The notes beneath the pieces were generated by a model that was not told the origin of the DNA, ran no database searches, and was given only the letters and a program-made list of their open reading frames with translations. Of a stretch of 64,000 nt of DNA, positions 55,764 to 64,000 are shown piece after piece. Location of the stretch: positions 62,001 through 126,000 of the forward strand of contig NZ_JAFBEX010000006.1 of the NCBI RefSeq assembly GCF_016908975.1. Direction: 5' to 3'. The position numbers and the translations under genes were made by a program. This stretch comes from Neobacillus cucumis. Lineage in GTDB: Bacteria; Bacillota; Bacilli; Bacillales; Cytobacillaceae. Position 1 is the stretch's first letter, and the number at the start of each line of letters is the position of its first letter.

Positions 55764-56827
55764 TTTGAAACCTCTTTAATTATCTGTATTAGTTGTTCAA
55801 CACTATTTTTCCAAGAATACCCTTCAGATTGTAACAATCCATTCATTTTAAACTCTTCCTGAATTTTGGAGTTCTCTAATAGGAAGGTAACTTGTTCAGC
55901 TATATTTTTTGGATTATGAGGATTAATATACAATGCAGCATTACCACAAACTTCCGGTATGGAAGTTGTATTTGATACTATAACTGGACATCCGCATGCC
56001 ATGGCTTCTAGAGGCGGGAGTCCAAAACCTTCATAGAATGAAGGATATACAAAACAAAAAGCATTTTCATATAATGCTTTTAACTCTTCATCTGTTACAT
56101 ATCCTACAAAAATAGCATTTACCTTATTTAAATCAAGTGATTGTTGAAAAACCTTATTATTATCTCCTCCTGCAATAACTAATTTAATATCATTAGGTAA
56201 ATCTTTAGTAGCATCTATAATAGCTTGGAAATTTTTATTTGGATTCAAACTACTGACAGCTAAAATATACCTATCATTATTTAAATTAAATCTATCTAAA
56301 ATAGATCTGTCTGATTTTATTCGAATAATCTGCTCTTTACCTTCAGATATAACGCTAATTTTATGATTAGGTATATCTAAAAAATTTATCAGCTCTTTTT
56401 TAGAGTACTGAGATACTGTTATAATCTTTTTGGAAAACTTCGCCATCATGAAAAACAGTATTTTATACCACATTCTAAAAGTAAGTGAAAAAGTATTTTT
56501 ATTTACATAAACCGCTGCATCATGAATAACTGTTAGTTGATTCTTTTTAAATAAAGCCCCTGTGTTACAAAGATTAAGTAATATTTCTCCCCTACTCTTA
56601 AACGGTAACACCAACTGTTCCCAAAGATGCCCTTTTAAAAATTTTGATTTAACAAAAGGAATCTTGTGGAATGGATATTCGTGTTCATTAAAATTTTTAG
56701 GGATGATTATCCTTATTTTAAGTTGTTCAATTAGGTTTGGATGTTTATCAAGCTCTATCATTAATTCATAAGCAAATCGTTGAACGCCAGTAATTCTTTG
56801 AGTTAAAAAACGGCCATTAATGTACAT
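55760..56827 (-). CDS. glycosyltransferase family 4, MtfB/mannosyltransferase-like
   Basis: 355 residues. It opens INGRFLTQRITGVQRFAYEL and has the EX7E motif region SFYEGFGLPPLEAMACGCPV. The 'G-V-Q-R' opening is common to mannosyl- and rhamnosyltransferases of O-antigen clusters. First gene after a 322-base gap, it forms a tightly overlapping trio with the next GT4 and manC. Confidence 0.85.
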   Translation of the reverse strand: MYINGRFLTQRITGVQRFAYELMIELDKHPNLIEQLKIRIIIPKNFNEHEYPFHKIPFVKSKFLKGHLWEQLVLPFKSRGEILLNLCNTGALFKKNQLTVIHDAAVYVNKNTFSLTFRMWYKILFFMMAKFSKKIITVSQYSKKELINFLDIPNHKISVISEGKEQIIRIKSDRSILDRFNLNNDRYILAVSSLNPNKNFQAIIDATKDLPNDIKLVIAGGDNNKVFQQSLDLNKVNAIFVGYVTDEELKALYENAFCFVYPSFYEGFGLPPLEAMACGCPVIVSNTTSIPEVCGNAALYINPHNPKNIAEQVTFLLENSKIQEEFKMNGLLQSEGYSWKNSVEQLIQIIKEVSK

Positions 56828-56970
56828 TTTACCATCCTTATTCTTATTGATTAAACTTGCCTCAGAAAACCCATTGTTACTTTGTGATAATTTTTACAAT
56901 CGAATTTTCGATTATGATTTTAAATTTCAAAGCTTATAAATAAATAACTAATTTTATAGAGTAAAGCAAA

Positions 56971-57039
56971 AACAGTAGAGGACTTTAAGTCTTAGTTTTA
57001 GAATTAGTGAAAAAATTCACTTTTAACAATACTACTGTA
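56971..57039 (-). terminator. nested hairpins between two GT4 genes
   Basis: On the minus strand ACAGTAG pairs with CTACTGT, followed by TTTTGC, and encloses an inner GTGAA/TTCAC hairpin. It splits the polysaccharide genes into two transcripts; the promoter of the downstream one should lie at 56830-56970. Confidence 0.55.
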
Positions 57040-57149
57040 TAAAATAGTCACCTTTTATCACTTTGTATTAAGATTAATCATCACTATTTAATTTATTTCT
57101 CTTAAATTATTAAGAATCATTCATAATATGTGTCTGAAAAACGATGTGA

Positions 57150-58334
57150 TTATTTATTTGTTACTTTTAAATATGTTTGTATATAAGAATTAACTGTTTT
57201 ATTAATATCAAACTTTGCTAGATAATTAGGTATATTACTTGATAAAGAATTTAGTATATCTGGATTCTCAATAATTTTTTTTACTATATTTTTTAAACTT
57301 TCATCTTCATCTGGATTGAAAATATAGCCCGTCTTACCATCAAGAATACATTCTGGAATTCCACCACGATTTGTTCCAATCGCTGGTTTGCCATATGAGT
57401 ATCCTTCGAGAATTACTCTTGGCAGCGGTTCATTCCATAACGAAGGAGCTATCAAAACATCAATCTCTTCAAGGATTTCATTCGGATCAATATAACCTAA
57501 AAACTTAATGTTTGAAGGATATTTTTCCTTTTCTATATTTTCATTAATTTCTTGCTCATACACTTTTCCGGCTAAGTAAAGATCTGCCTCTTGAATCCTT
57601 GTAAATGTATCGAGTAAAAGCTTTACACCTTTTGTATAATCTATCCTACCCATATAAAAGAACTTTATTCTTTTACTATAGTCATTATTAGTTTGTTTAT
57701 ACTTAATAATATTAGTACCATTAAATATTCTTGACGATGGAACTTCTTGGAAGTAACCCAATTCCTTGTGCCGATTTACCATAAAATTTGAGTTTCCCAC
57801 TAAGTAGCTTACGTACCCTTGGCTACTTAGATTTTTTTTATATGAAGTAAATACTTTACATTCTGTACATTGACCACTACAATTTTGATCACCCTTAAAC
57901 ATGGTTGCTTTTGAGCACATTAAGCTAAAATCTCTCAGAGTATGAACTACCGGAATATTATTCCTCTTTGCAACAATCCAAGGAACCATGGAAAATCCAG
58001 TCAGATTATTTGAATGGATAACATCAGGTTTTTCATTCAAGATGATGTCATTAATTTTATTTACAAAACGTGGGTTGTAGATATCTATACCATGCCATAA
58101 TGCTTTCTGAAGTGGGTTTTTATTTTTAGATTCAATGGACCAATATAAATTTCTATGGTTTAAATAATAAACTTTTACTTTATTTATATAGTCTATACCA
58201 TCCTCTTTAGCAGTGGATACTACCACCGGTTCATGTCCATTCTTTACTAACAATTCTGCAAGTAATTGAACCGACTTTTCGGCTCCACCAATGATATTAG
58301 GATAATATAAGGTGTTAAATATTAGAATTTTCAT
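57150..58334 (-). CDS. glycosyltransferase family 4
   Basis: 394 residues. The start MKILIFNTLYYPNIIGGAEK is the usual GT4 opening; the donor site is PSLWNEPLPRVILEGYSYGK. A Cys-rich insert (CSKATMFKGDQNCSGQCTEC) in the middle is typical of a subset of Bacillus capsule transferases and may bind metal. I chose the ATG at 58334, after GAGGTT, over a TTG six codons upstream. Acceptor and sugar unknown. Confidence 0.8.
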   Translation of the reverse strand: MKILIFNTLYYPNIIGGAEKSVQLLAELLVKNGHEPVVVSTAKEDGIDYINKVKVYYLNHRNLYWSIESKNKNPLQKALWHGIDIYNPRFVNKINDIILNEKPDVIHSNNLTGFSMVPWIVAKRNNIPVVHTLRDFSLMCSKATMFKGDQNCSGQCTECKVFTSYKKNLSSQGYVSYLVGNSNFMVNRHKELGYFQEVPSSRIFNGTNIIKYKQTNNDYSKRIKFFYMGRIDYTKGVKLLLDTFTRIQEADLYLAGKVYEQEINENIEKEKYPSNIKFLGYIDPNEILEEIDVLIAPSLWNEPLPRVILEGYSYGKPAIGTNRGGIPECILDGKTGYIFNPDEDESLKNIVKKIIENPDILNSLSSNIPNYLAKFDINKTVNSYIQTYLKVTNK

Positions 58335-58355
58335 TTTAAGCAACCTCTGCAATTC

Positions 58356-59600
58356 TTAGTTCTTAGTATGTGGATTAAAGCTCTTTTTTAATTGTGGTAT
58401 CGCTATAGTCTTTCCACTATTTACGTAAATACCAGCACCTAAGAAAAACCAATACAATAAGTTCAAATTATCCTGGAATATATTTGCAATTCCATTTACT
58501 AAAACTATAGAAGTAATAATGTTTTGTATTAGGTCATCTTTATTATTATTTTTAATGAATCCTCTAAAGATATAAACATACACTGAAAAATGAAGTAGCA
58601 ATCCAATTATTCCACCCTCTACGAGAAGTAGTAAAACTCCACTTTCCGCTTCAGCTGGAAGGTCATAAGTGATATTTCTTGCAATAGACTTAATGGTATC
58701 TCCTTTAGCTATATCAGCATAATTACCATAACCAATTCCAAATAATACATTGTGTGAAAAATGACTCATAGCATTCCTTATTATTTCTAATCGGATTATT
58801 AATGTGTCAACATATTTTAGATAATCTAAAGGAATCTTATCACTCATGCCAAATATATAATAGAGAATCACATAAAATTGGTTTATAAATTCATTTCCTG
58901 TAATAATGAGATACACAAAAATTAATAATAAAACAATTCCATACATAAAGAGTTTCTTTCTAGAATATCCGTTAGTGATAAATAAAATTAGATAAATTGA
59001 TAAAGGAATTGAAATTAGCAAGGTTTTAATCTGCATAAATAAAATGCATGCAATAATTGAGACAATTAAAATAACTAAATCCTTCAATTTTTTTGAAGTG
59101 AAATAAAACCAGAAGCTAGTTGGTAAAACAATTGCATAAAGAACTGTGTAATATTGTTTGTCCATTAATGTATAGCTTCTTAGGTTAACTAAGTCCACTC
59201 CTGTACCAAGCAATTTAACCCCTTGGAAAATAATATCTAAGGATAATAGTATTGAAACATACATCAATACTTTACAAACCTTAATTAGCATATCCTTATC
59301 TAAAATGTTCAATAAAACAATGATGAAAACATAATAAATTACAAATTTAACGGAGAATATATTAAAATTCGTTGTAAACATCCCGACGAAAATGAATAAT
59401 ATATTTAAGAATACTAGCCAATAAATACCTTTATAATTAATAATTCCCTTTTCTTTTAAAAGCCTAATTAAATAAGCAAAAAAAATGCCGATAACTGGCA
59501 ATATAGTCAAGGATGAAAGATCTGTTGAATTTGCACTTAGTTTTCCTGCTATTCCACTTAGAGCAGAAAATAATATTGCAATAACTATAAGAACATACAA
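58356..59600 (-). CDS. Wzy-like O-antigen/exopolysaccharide polymerase
   Basis: 414 residues, 10-12 transmembrane segments. The Wzy_C/O-antigen ligase hallmark is present: RLEIIRNAMSHFSHNVLFGI then GYGNYAD in the large external loop. It should polymerise repeat units on undecaprenyl carrier outside the membrane. It lies between the flippase and a GT4 gene, as expected for a Wzx/Wzy pathway. Confidence 0.8.
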   Translation of the reverse strand: MYVLIVIAILFSALSGIAGKLSANSTDLSSLTILPVIGIFFAYLIRLLKEKGIINYKGIYWLVFLNILFIFVGMFTTNFNIFSVKFVIYYVFIIVLLNILDKDMLIKVCKVLMYVSILLSLDIIFQGVKLLGTGVDLVNLRSYTLMDKQYYTVLYAIVLPTSFWFYFTSKKLKDLVILIVSIIACILFMQIKTLLISIPLSIYLILFITNGYSRKKLFMYGIVLLLIFVYLIITGNEFINQFYVILYYIFGMSDKIPLDYLKYVDTLIIRLEIIRNAMSHFSHNVLFGIGYGNYADIAKGDTIKSIARNITYDLPAEAESGVLLLLVEGGIIGLLLHFSVYVYIFRGFIKNNNKDDLIQNIITSIVLVNGIANIFQDNLNLLYWFFLGAGIYVNSGKTIAIPQLKKSFNPHTKN

Positions 59601-59700
59601 AATAATTCTCCTCTATTAACTTTTTTCAGGTACATACTTTGAATGTATAGATCGTATTCATTTAACATTAATTTTCGAAGTATGTTCCCTAGTTCTACTA

Positions 59701-61206
59701 CTATTTTTCGAGTCCCAACATACCATTTTTCGGAAAGAACTTACTTACGATTAAGTAGGACAATCCAAACAAACCTATAAAAATTAGACAATTGATTGAA
59801 ACATTTATATATATATTTTGGATATACGACTTTATCAAATTATTCCCAAGAAATATAAATACACCAATAGTTAAAAGCCATATGATTTCAAATAAACTAA
59901 AGGAGAAATTCAAATGTATTTTTACTTTTTTATTTAGTATATACATCAAGAGAAAAACGGTAATAAAAGTAGCAAGAGGAGTAGCAAGAATAATTCCATA
60001 AACTCCATAAAGGTTTACAAGTACTATACTTAGGATAATACTAATAACTATACTTATAACACTAAGTCGAGTGGCAATTGCCACTTTTTGTACAGAGAAG
60101 AGTATTTTTAGGAGAATATCTTTTAAGATAAGCACGATTAACCCTAAGCTTGCAAATCCAAAGCCCTTTGAAATCGTAACTAACGATTTTGTATCCACAT
60201 GTCCATTTCCTAATACCAAAAATACAATTTCATGTGCATTTAATATTAAAAATATACTAGCCGGGAAAAGAATCATTATTGTGTATTTAATAATTCCCCC
60301 CATATTTTTTTCAAATTCCCCGTTCTTATTATTTAACGCCCAGCTTGTCATTTTTGGATATAGGACTGAGTTAATTAAAGTTAAAATAATAAAAATCACA
60401 AGTGTAAATAGTTTATTAACATAAAAGACAATTGTAATGGAACCTGTCTCTAGGTGTGATGCCAACACTCTTTCAGTTACAACTTGCAATTGTGCAAATA
60501 AAGTGGATAAAAGAGTTGGAACGCCTAAAATTACAACTTTCTTTAAATAAATTTTTTGTTCACTAAACTTAAACCTATTATATACATTAAGTTTTATGCA
60601 ATAAATCACTAGCAAGAGAGCCTGTAAAAGCGTTCCTAATACAATAAAAATGGAAACTCCATAAACGCCTAAGTAATCTTTCCCTAAAAATATACCAAGT
60701 ATAATTAATATGTTATAAGGAATACCTATAAAGTTTCCTATAATTGGTCTATCTAAAACCCTTAACGCAGCTATAAGTATCTGGATAATTCCCTGAAAAA
60801 TTATCATTGGCATCATTATCTGAGTTAGTACAATGGCTAAGGTCTTTACATTTGATGCAGACCCGGCAGCAACAATATTTATTATAGTATTGTTAAAGAT
60901 TAAACCAATAAGAGTGACAATAACTAGAACTAAACTAGTGCTCACAGATAAAGCCAAAACAAAACCAGGCAATTTTTCTTTATCTTTTAGTTTAATCTCT
61001 TGAATTATTGGTATTAATACAGCAGCAAAGGCTAAATCGATAGTGGAAAACAAGAGCTGTGGAACCACAGATGCTTCTAAGAATGCATCTGTCTTATAAG
61101 ATACACCAAATACATAGACTATACAAAACTCTCTTATAAATCCCAAAACCTTACTAAGTAATATGACAAGGATAATTATAAAAGAGCTTTTCAGGACCTT
61201 ATTCAT
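59701..61206 (-). CDS. MurJ/Wzx-like lipid-linked oligosaccharide flippase
   Basis: 501 residues, about 14 transmembrane segments. The start VLSKVLGFIREFCIVYVFGV followed by YKTDAFLEASVVPQLLF is the MVIN/MurJ signature. Within a polysaccharide locus it most likely flips the undecaprenyl-linked repeat unit. Its start overlaps the SGNH gene by eight bases. Confidence 0.85.
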   Translation of the reverse strand: MNKVLKSSFIIILVILLSKVLGFIREFCIVYVFGVSYKTDAFLEASVVPQLLFSTIDLAFAAVLIPIIQEIKLKDKEKLPGFVLALSVSTSLVLVIVTLIGLIFNNTIINIVAAGSASNVKTLAIVLTQIMMPMIIFQGIIQILIAALRVLDRPIIGNFIGIPYNILIILGIFLGKDYLGVYGVSIFIVLGTLLQALLLVIYCIKLNVYNRFKFSEQKIYLKKVVILGVPTLLSTLFAQLQVVTERVLASHLETGSITIVFYVNKLFTLVIFIILTLINSVLYPKMTSWALNNKNGEFEKNMGGIIKYTIMILFPASIFLILNAHEIVFLVLGNGHVDTKSLVTISKGFGFASLGLIVLILKDILLKILFSVQKVAIATRLSVISIVISIILSIVLVNLYGVYGIILATPLATFITVFLLMYILNKKVKIHLNFSFSLFEIIWLLTIGVFIFLGNNLIKSYIQNIYINVSINCLIFIGLFGLSYLIVSKFFPKNGMLGLEK

Positions 61207-62089
61207 AATTAACCTGCTTCCTCTTTTTATCTACAGGAGTAAATGTTTTAAAGTAGAATATTAAAATTGATAAGGGTATCAACTCAATTATCCTCAAAAT
61301 ATTTTTTATAGACAACAAACCACTTAAAGATTGATTTTTATTATTCGTAGATTGTTTGTAACATTTTTTATTTTTTATATTGTGTCCAAAAACTTCTTTT
61401 AGAATTTCACTTGCCACAATTGTATGACCTGTTTCATTCCAGTGCCAACCATCTTTTGTATGAACTTTTTCACTAGCTTCTAATGGAAAATTTAATACAT
61501 CAATTAACTTAACATTAAGTTCTGTACCAATCTCCTTTATTATTTCATTATAATTTAGAATGTATTGGTTATAATTTTTATTTATATATTCATCGACCTT
61601 AGAAAGGGAAACTATTATAATATTTCTTACACCGTTATTTTTCAAGTGTTCAATTATACTCTTGTATTCAGTATAGAATGCTTCATTGCTAGTTTTAAAA
61701 TCCACACCAAAGGTATAATTCAGAATACCTCTAAGTTTCTGCTTTAAATCAAATGAAAGTTCTGTTAATTTACTTCTATATTTGAGCCTATGCCTTAAAT
61801 CCTCTTGTATCCATTTATTAAATAGAAATTTATGAGTCTTTTTTGAGATTGAAGGGTAAGATTCAAAATTACCACAGTGTAATATAACATAATCCCAATT
61901 GGTTGCATAGAAATCAGGATTAAGCAAATCTGTTACATCTTTAAGTAACACACCAGACTTTGTGTACTTCTCTAACCTTACACCTTCCTTATTATAGCTA
62001 CTTAATTCATTATAGATAATGGAAGGATATCCATCGTTATCTAATAGTAAAGACTCAGGAAAACTATCTCCTATTACAGCAATATTCAA
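61199..62089 (-). CDS. SGNH/GDSL hydrolase-like protein with C-terminal membrane helix
   Basis: 296 residues. Block I VIGDSFPESLLL, block III-like HCGNFES and block V KDGWHWNETGH give the Ser, Asn and Asp/His set. A hydrophobic C-terminal helix (IIELIPLSILIFYFKTF) anchors it. It probably removes or adds acetyl or other ester groups on the polysaccharide. First gene of the flippase operon and preceded by the hairpin at 62162. Confidence 0.75.
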   Translation of the reverse strand: MNIAVIGDSFPESLLLDNDGYPSIIYNELSSYNKEGVRLEKYTKSGVLLKDVTDLLNPDFYATNWDYVILHCGNFESYPSISKKTHKFLFNKWIQEDLRHRLKYRSKLTELSFDLKQKLRGILNYTFGVDFKTSNEAFYTEYKSIIEHLKNNGVRNIIIVSLSKVDEYINKNYNQYILNYNEIIKEIGTELNVKLIDVLNFPLEASEKVHTKDGWHWNETGHTIVASEILKEVFGHNIKNKKCYKQSTNNKNQSLSGLLSIKNILRIIELIPLSILIFYFKTFTPVDKKRKQVNYE

Positions 62090-62161
62090 ATATAATCACC
62101 CTAAACAAGTAGTTAGCCTTACGCAAAAAATTATTTTCAGATTTAATATAAACTTAAAAAG

Positions 62162-62211
62162 AAATATCTAATGAAAAACATAATTTCAATTAGTTTATTC
62201 ATTAGATATTT
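62162..62211 (-). terminator. terminator between the sugar transferase and SGNH genes
   Basis: AAATATCTAATGAA and its exact complement (14-bp stem, 22-base loop), followed on the minus strand by CTTTTT. A closely similar hairpin precedes galU at 63942-63997. Confidence 0.75.
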
Positions 62212-62276
62212 AAATACTATTTGTTTTATAAAATGTTACGATATGCAAACATAATTATTCAAGAAACTTTCTGAAA

Positions 62277-62966
62277 TTAATAAGCATCTTTCGAGCCAAA
62301 TAAAATCAACACCGTTTTTATGATAATTTTTAGATCAAAAGAGAACGAACGTTTTTGGATATATTCTAGGTCTAGTTCAACCATTTCCTTAAATCCAACG
62401 CTATTCCTTGCTGTTGCTTGCCAGAGACCTGTACAACCAGGTGCTACCATTAGGCGCTGCTTATCATAAGTAGTGTATTCAGCAACTTCCCTTGGTAGAG
62501 GAGGCCGAGGACCTACTAAGCTCATATCCCCTCTAAGCACATTGAACAGCTGCGGAAGTTCATCAATACTTGTTTTCCTTATAAACTTCCCTACTTTGGT
62601 AATGCGGGGGTCATCTTTCATTTTAAACATGGCACCCGATACTTCGTTATACTTTAATAATTCTTGTAATTTTTCCTCCGCATTAGACACCATCGAACGA
62701 AACTTATACATCCTAAATTCTTTCCCATTTAGACCAACTCGTTTTTGAAAGAAAAATACTTTTCCCTTGGGGTCTTCAAGCTTTATTAATATACCGATAA
62801 CTAAAAATAGAAGACTAAGAATAATAAGTCCACATAAAGCCCCGATAATATCTATTATTCTCTTAGCTATTAAATACCTTTTTCGATTATTCACTTGAAC
62901 TTTAGTAGTTTGATTATCTATATATGCTACATCTTGATTTGTAAAATCAGGCAACCTGGACACCAA
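62277..62966 (-). CDS. initiating sugar-phosphate transferase (WcaJ/PglC-like, short form)
   Basis: 229 residues. One membrane helix (IDIIGALCGLIILSLLFLVI), then the catalytic polyprenol-phosphate transferase domain: FFFQKRVGLNGKEFRMYKFR, KTSIDELPQLFNVLRGDMSL and VGPRPPLPRE, with the C-terminal PGCTGLWQ. It puts the first sugar phosphate onto undecaprenyl phosphate. The start codon is TTG or GTG, with GAGAAGG close by; I am unsure which. It starts 10 bases after galU. Confidence 0.85.
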   Translation of the reverse strand: MVSRLPDFTNQDVAYIDNQTTKVQVNNRKRYLIAKRIIDIIGALCGLIILSLLFLVIGILIKLEDPKGKVFFFQKRVGLNGKEFRMYKFRSMVSNAEEKLQELLKYNEVSGAMFKMKDDPRITKVGKFIRKTSIDELPQLFNVLRGDMSLVGPRPPLPREVAEYTTYDKQRLMVAPGCTGLWQATARNSVGFKEMVELDLEYIQKRSFSFDLKIIIKTVLILFGSKDAY

Positions 62967-62976
62967 CCTTCTCTTT

Positions 62977-63885
62977 CTATAACTTTATTTTTTCCTTTTC
63001 AAAAGTAGAAACGAGATTTTTTAAATAATCAATCATATCATTGTGCAAGTCTTCATGTTGCAAGGCGAACTCAACAGTAGTTTTGACAAAGCCAAATTTT
63101 TCACCGACATCATATCTATTTCCTTCAAAATCATAAGCAAAAACTCTTTGAATTTGATTTAGTTTTTGGATGGCATCGGTTAATTGAATTTCACCACCAG
63201 CCCCTGTTTCTTGCTGTTCAAGGAACATAAAGATTTCTGGAGTTAATACATACCGTCCCATGATCGCTAGATTGGATGGGGCTGTACCTAATTTTGGCTT
63301 TTCTACAAAGTTATTAACTTGATACAATCTTCCATCCTGTGAAGCAGGATCAATAATTCCATATCGATGTGTCTCTTGATCAGGTACTGTTTGGACACCA
63401 ATCACAGATGAGTAGGTCTCTTCATACTGATTTATTAATTGACGTAAGCACGGTGTCTCGCCTTGAACAATATCATCCCCTAAAAGAACGGCAAAAGGCT
63501 CATTCCCAATAAAGTTTCTTGCACACCAAACAGCATGACCAAGCCCTTTAGGTTCCTTCTGACGAATGTAATGGATATCTGCTAGATTAGTAGCAAATTG
63601 CACCTTTTCTAATAAATCGAATTTTTTCTTTCCGATGAGGTTTTCTTCTAATTCCATCGCCATATCAAAGTGATCTTCAATGGCACGTTTTCCTTTACCG
63701 GTTACAATAATGATATCTTCAATTCCAGATGCTACAGCCTCTTCAACTATGTATTGGATCGTAGGCTTATCAACAATAGGTAACATTTCCTTTGGCATTG
63801 CCTTCGTTGCTGGTAAAAATCTAGTTCCAAGACCAGCTGCCGGAATAATAGCTTTTCTAACTTTTTTCAACTCATTTACCCCCAT
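62977..63885 (-). CDS. galU: UTP-glucose-1-phosphate uridylyltransferase
   Basis: 302 residues (GtaB/GalU). Nucleotidyl start [40 protein letters not shown] and [20 protein letters not shown]. It makes UDP-glucose for Ugd and other transferases. A TTG at 63870, seven bases after GGGGG and just before KKVRK, matches the usual N-terminus better than the ATG at 63885, so the shorter start is likely. First gene of the window's polysaccharide locus. Confidence 0.9.
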   Translation of the reverse strand: MGVNELKKVRKAIIPAAGLGTRFLPATKAMPKEMLPIVDKPTIQYIVEEAVASGIEDIIIVTGKGKRAIEDHFDMAMELEENLIGKKKFDLLEKVQFATNLADIHYIRQKEPKGLGHAVWCARNFIGNEPFAVLLGDDIVQGETPCLRQLINQYEETYSSVIGVQTVPDQETHRYGIIDPASQDGRLYQVNNFVEKPKLGTAPSNLAIMGRYVLTPEIFMFLEQQETGAGGEIQLTDAIQKLNQIQRVFAYDFEGNRYDVGEKFGFVKTTVEFALQHEDLHNDMIDYLKNLVSTFEKEKIKL

Positions 63886-63941
63886 TTATTCTTTGTATAT
63901 TAAAAAACTCTTCCCCCCGCTAAAGTACTAGAGCAAAAAAA

Positions 63942-63997
63942 TAAATACCTAATGGAATTGCAAGCGGATTCAGGCTTATTCTTTCATTAGATATTTA
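63942..63997 (-). promoter_or_regulatory. hairpin with T run upstream of galU
   Basis: TAAATATCTAATGAAA pairs with TTCCATTAGGTATTTA (one wobble, one mismatch) and is followed on the minus strand by TTTTTTT. Either the terminator of an upstream gene outside the window or a leader attenuator. Sister of the hairpin at 62162. Confidence 0.55.
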
Positions 63998-64000
63998 TTA

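Overview
The window is low-GC Firmicute DNA, most likely from a soil-type Bacillaceae (Neobacillus, Bacillus or a close relative; the genus is a guess). The grounds are strong AGGAGG-type ribosome binding sites, lipoprotein and Sec signals of Bacillus type, a ComK homologue, a T-box leader, PhoP-type direct repeats, LCP, YitT and GtaB-type proteins, and dispersed GGGGTCAGTCCCC palindromes with a REP-associated transposase. No rRNA, tRNA, CRISPR array or intact prophage is visible.

Layout. 1-987 is the N-terminal part of a PRD-type transcriptional regulator that runs off the left edge. 1625-6248 holds two divergent secreted phosphoesterases with PhoP-box-like repeats on both sides of the shared intergenic region, so a phosphate-starvation unit. 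6646-15756 is a defence-like accessory island: an SF2 helicase fused to an HNH nuclease, a NucS-like nuclease, a relic of an ATP-dependent DNA ligase, and a three-gene operon (coiled coil/Lcl-like protein, LRAT-fold Cys/His protein with coiled coil, GIY-YIG nuclease) that matches no system I know. This operon is the best candidate for something undescribed. 16.2-18.3 kb contains gene relics, a COG4705 membrane protein and a 46-residue acidic peptide behind a five-repeat PhoP-box array.

18.6-22.4 kb has an LCP ligase, three related 36-38 residue membrane micropeptides, VanZ and TatC. 22.7-32.7 kb is mixed: a processive GT2 synthase, a NodB deacetylase lipoprotein, an ArsR/oxidoreductase pair, two secreted proteins, a flavin-type PNPOx protein behind a leucine-type T-box, and a small RHH-like protein. 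33-38.3 kb has a YitT/permease operon, a REP/RAYT locus, a YwaF-type membrane protein, a PfpI gene truncated at a REP element and a ROK fructokinase gene with an in-frame amber codon. 39-43.8 kb has comK, two XRE regulators and a decayed third, a YHYH/Excalibur surface protein, a UPF0316 protein and a zinc-ribbon peptide.

43.9-63.9 kb is an exopolysaccharide locus read on the minus strand: GalU, initiating sugar transferase, SGNH hydrolase, MurJ/Wzx-like flippase, Wzy-like polymerase, three GT4 enzymes, ManC, phosphohexomutase, Ugd and a UDP-glucuronate epimerase, followed by a beta-helix protein and ManA. The sugar-nucleotide genes predict GDP-mannose and UDP-glucuronate/galacturonate as precursors, so an acidic, mannose-containing polymer. 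A decayed LCP copy beside manA mirrors a decayed manA tail beside the intact LCP gene at 19-20 kb. An LCP-micropeptide-manA block was therefore duplicated and each copy kept different members.
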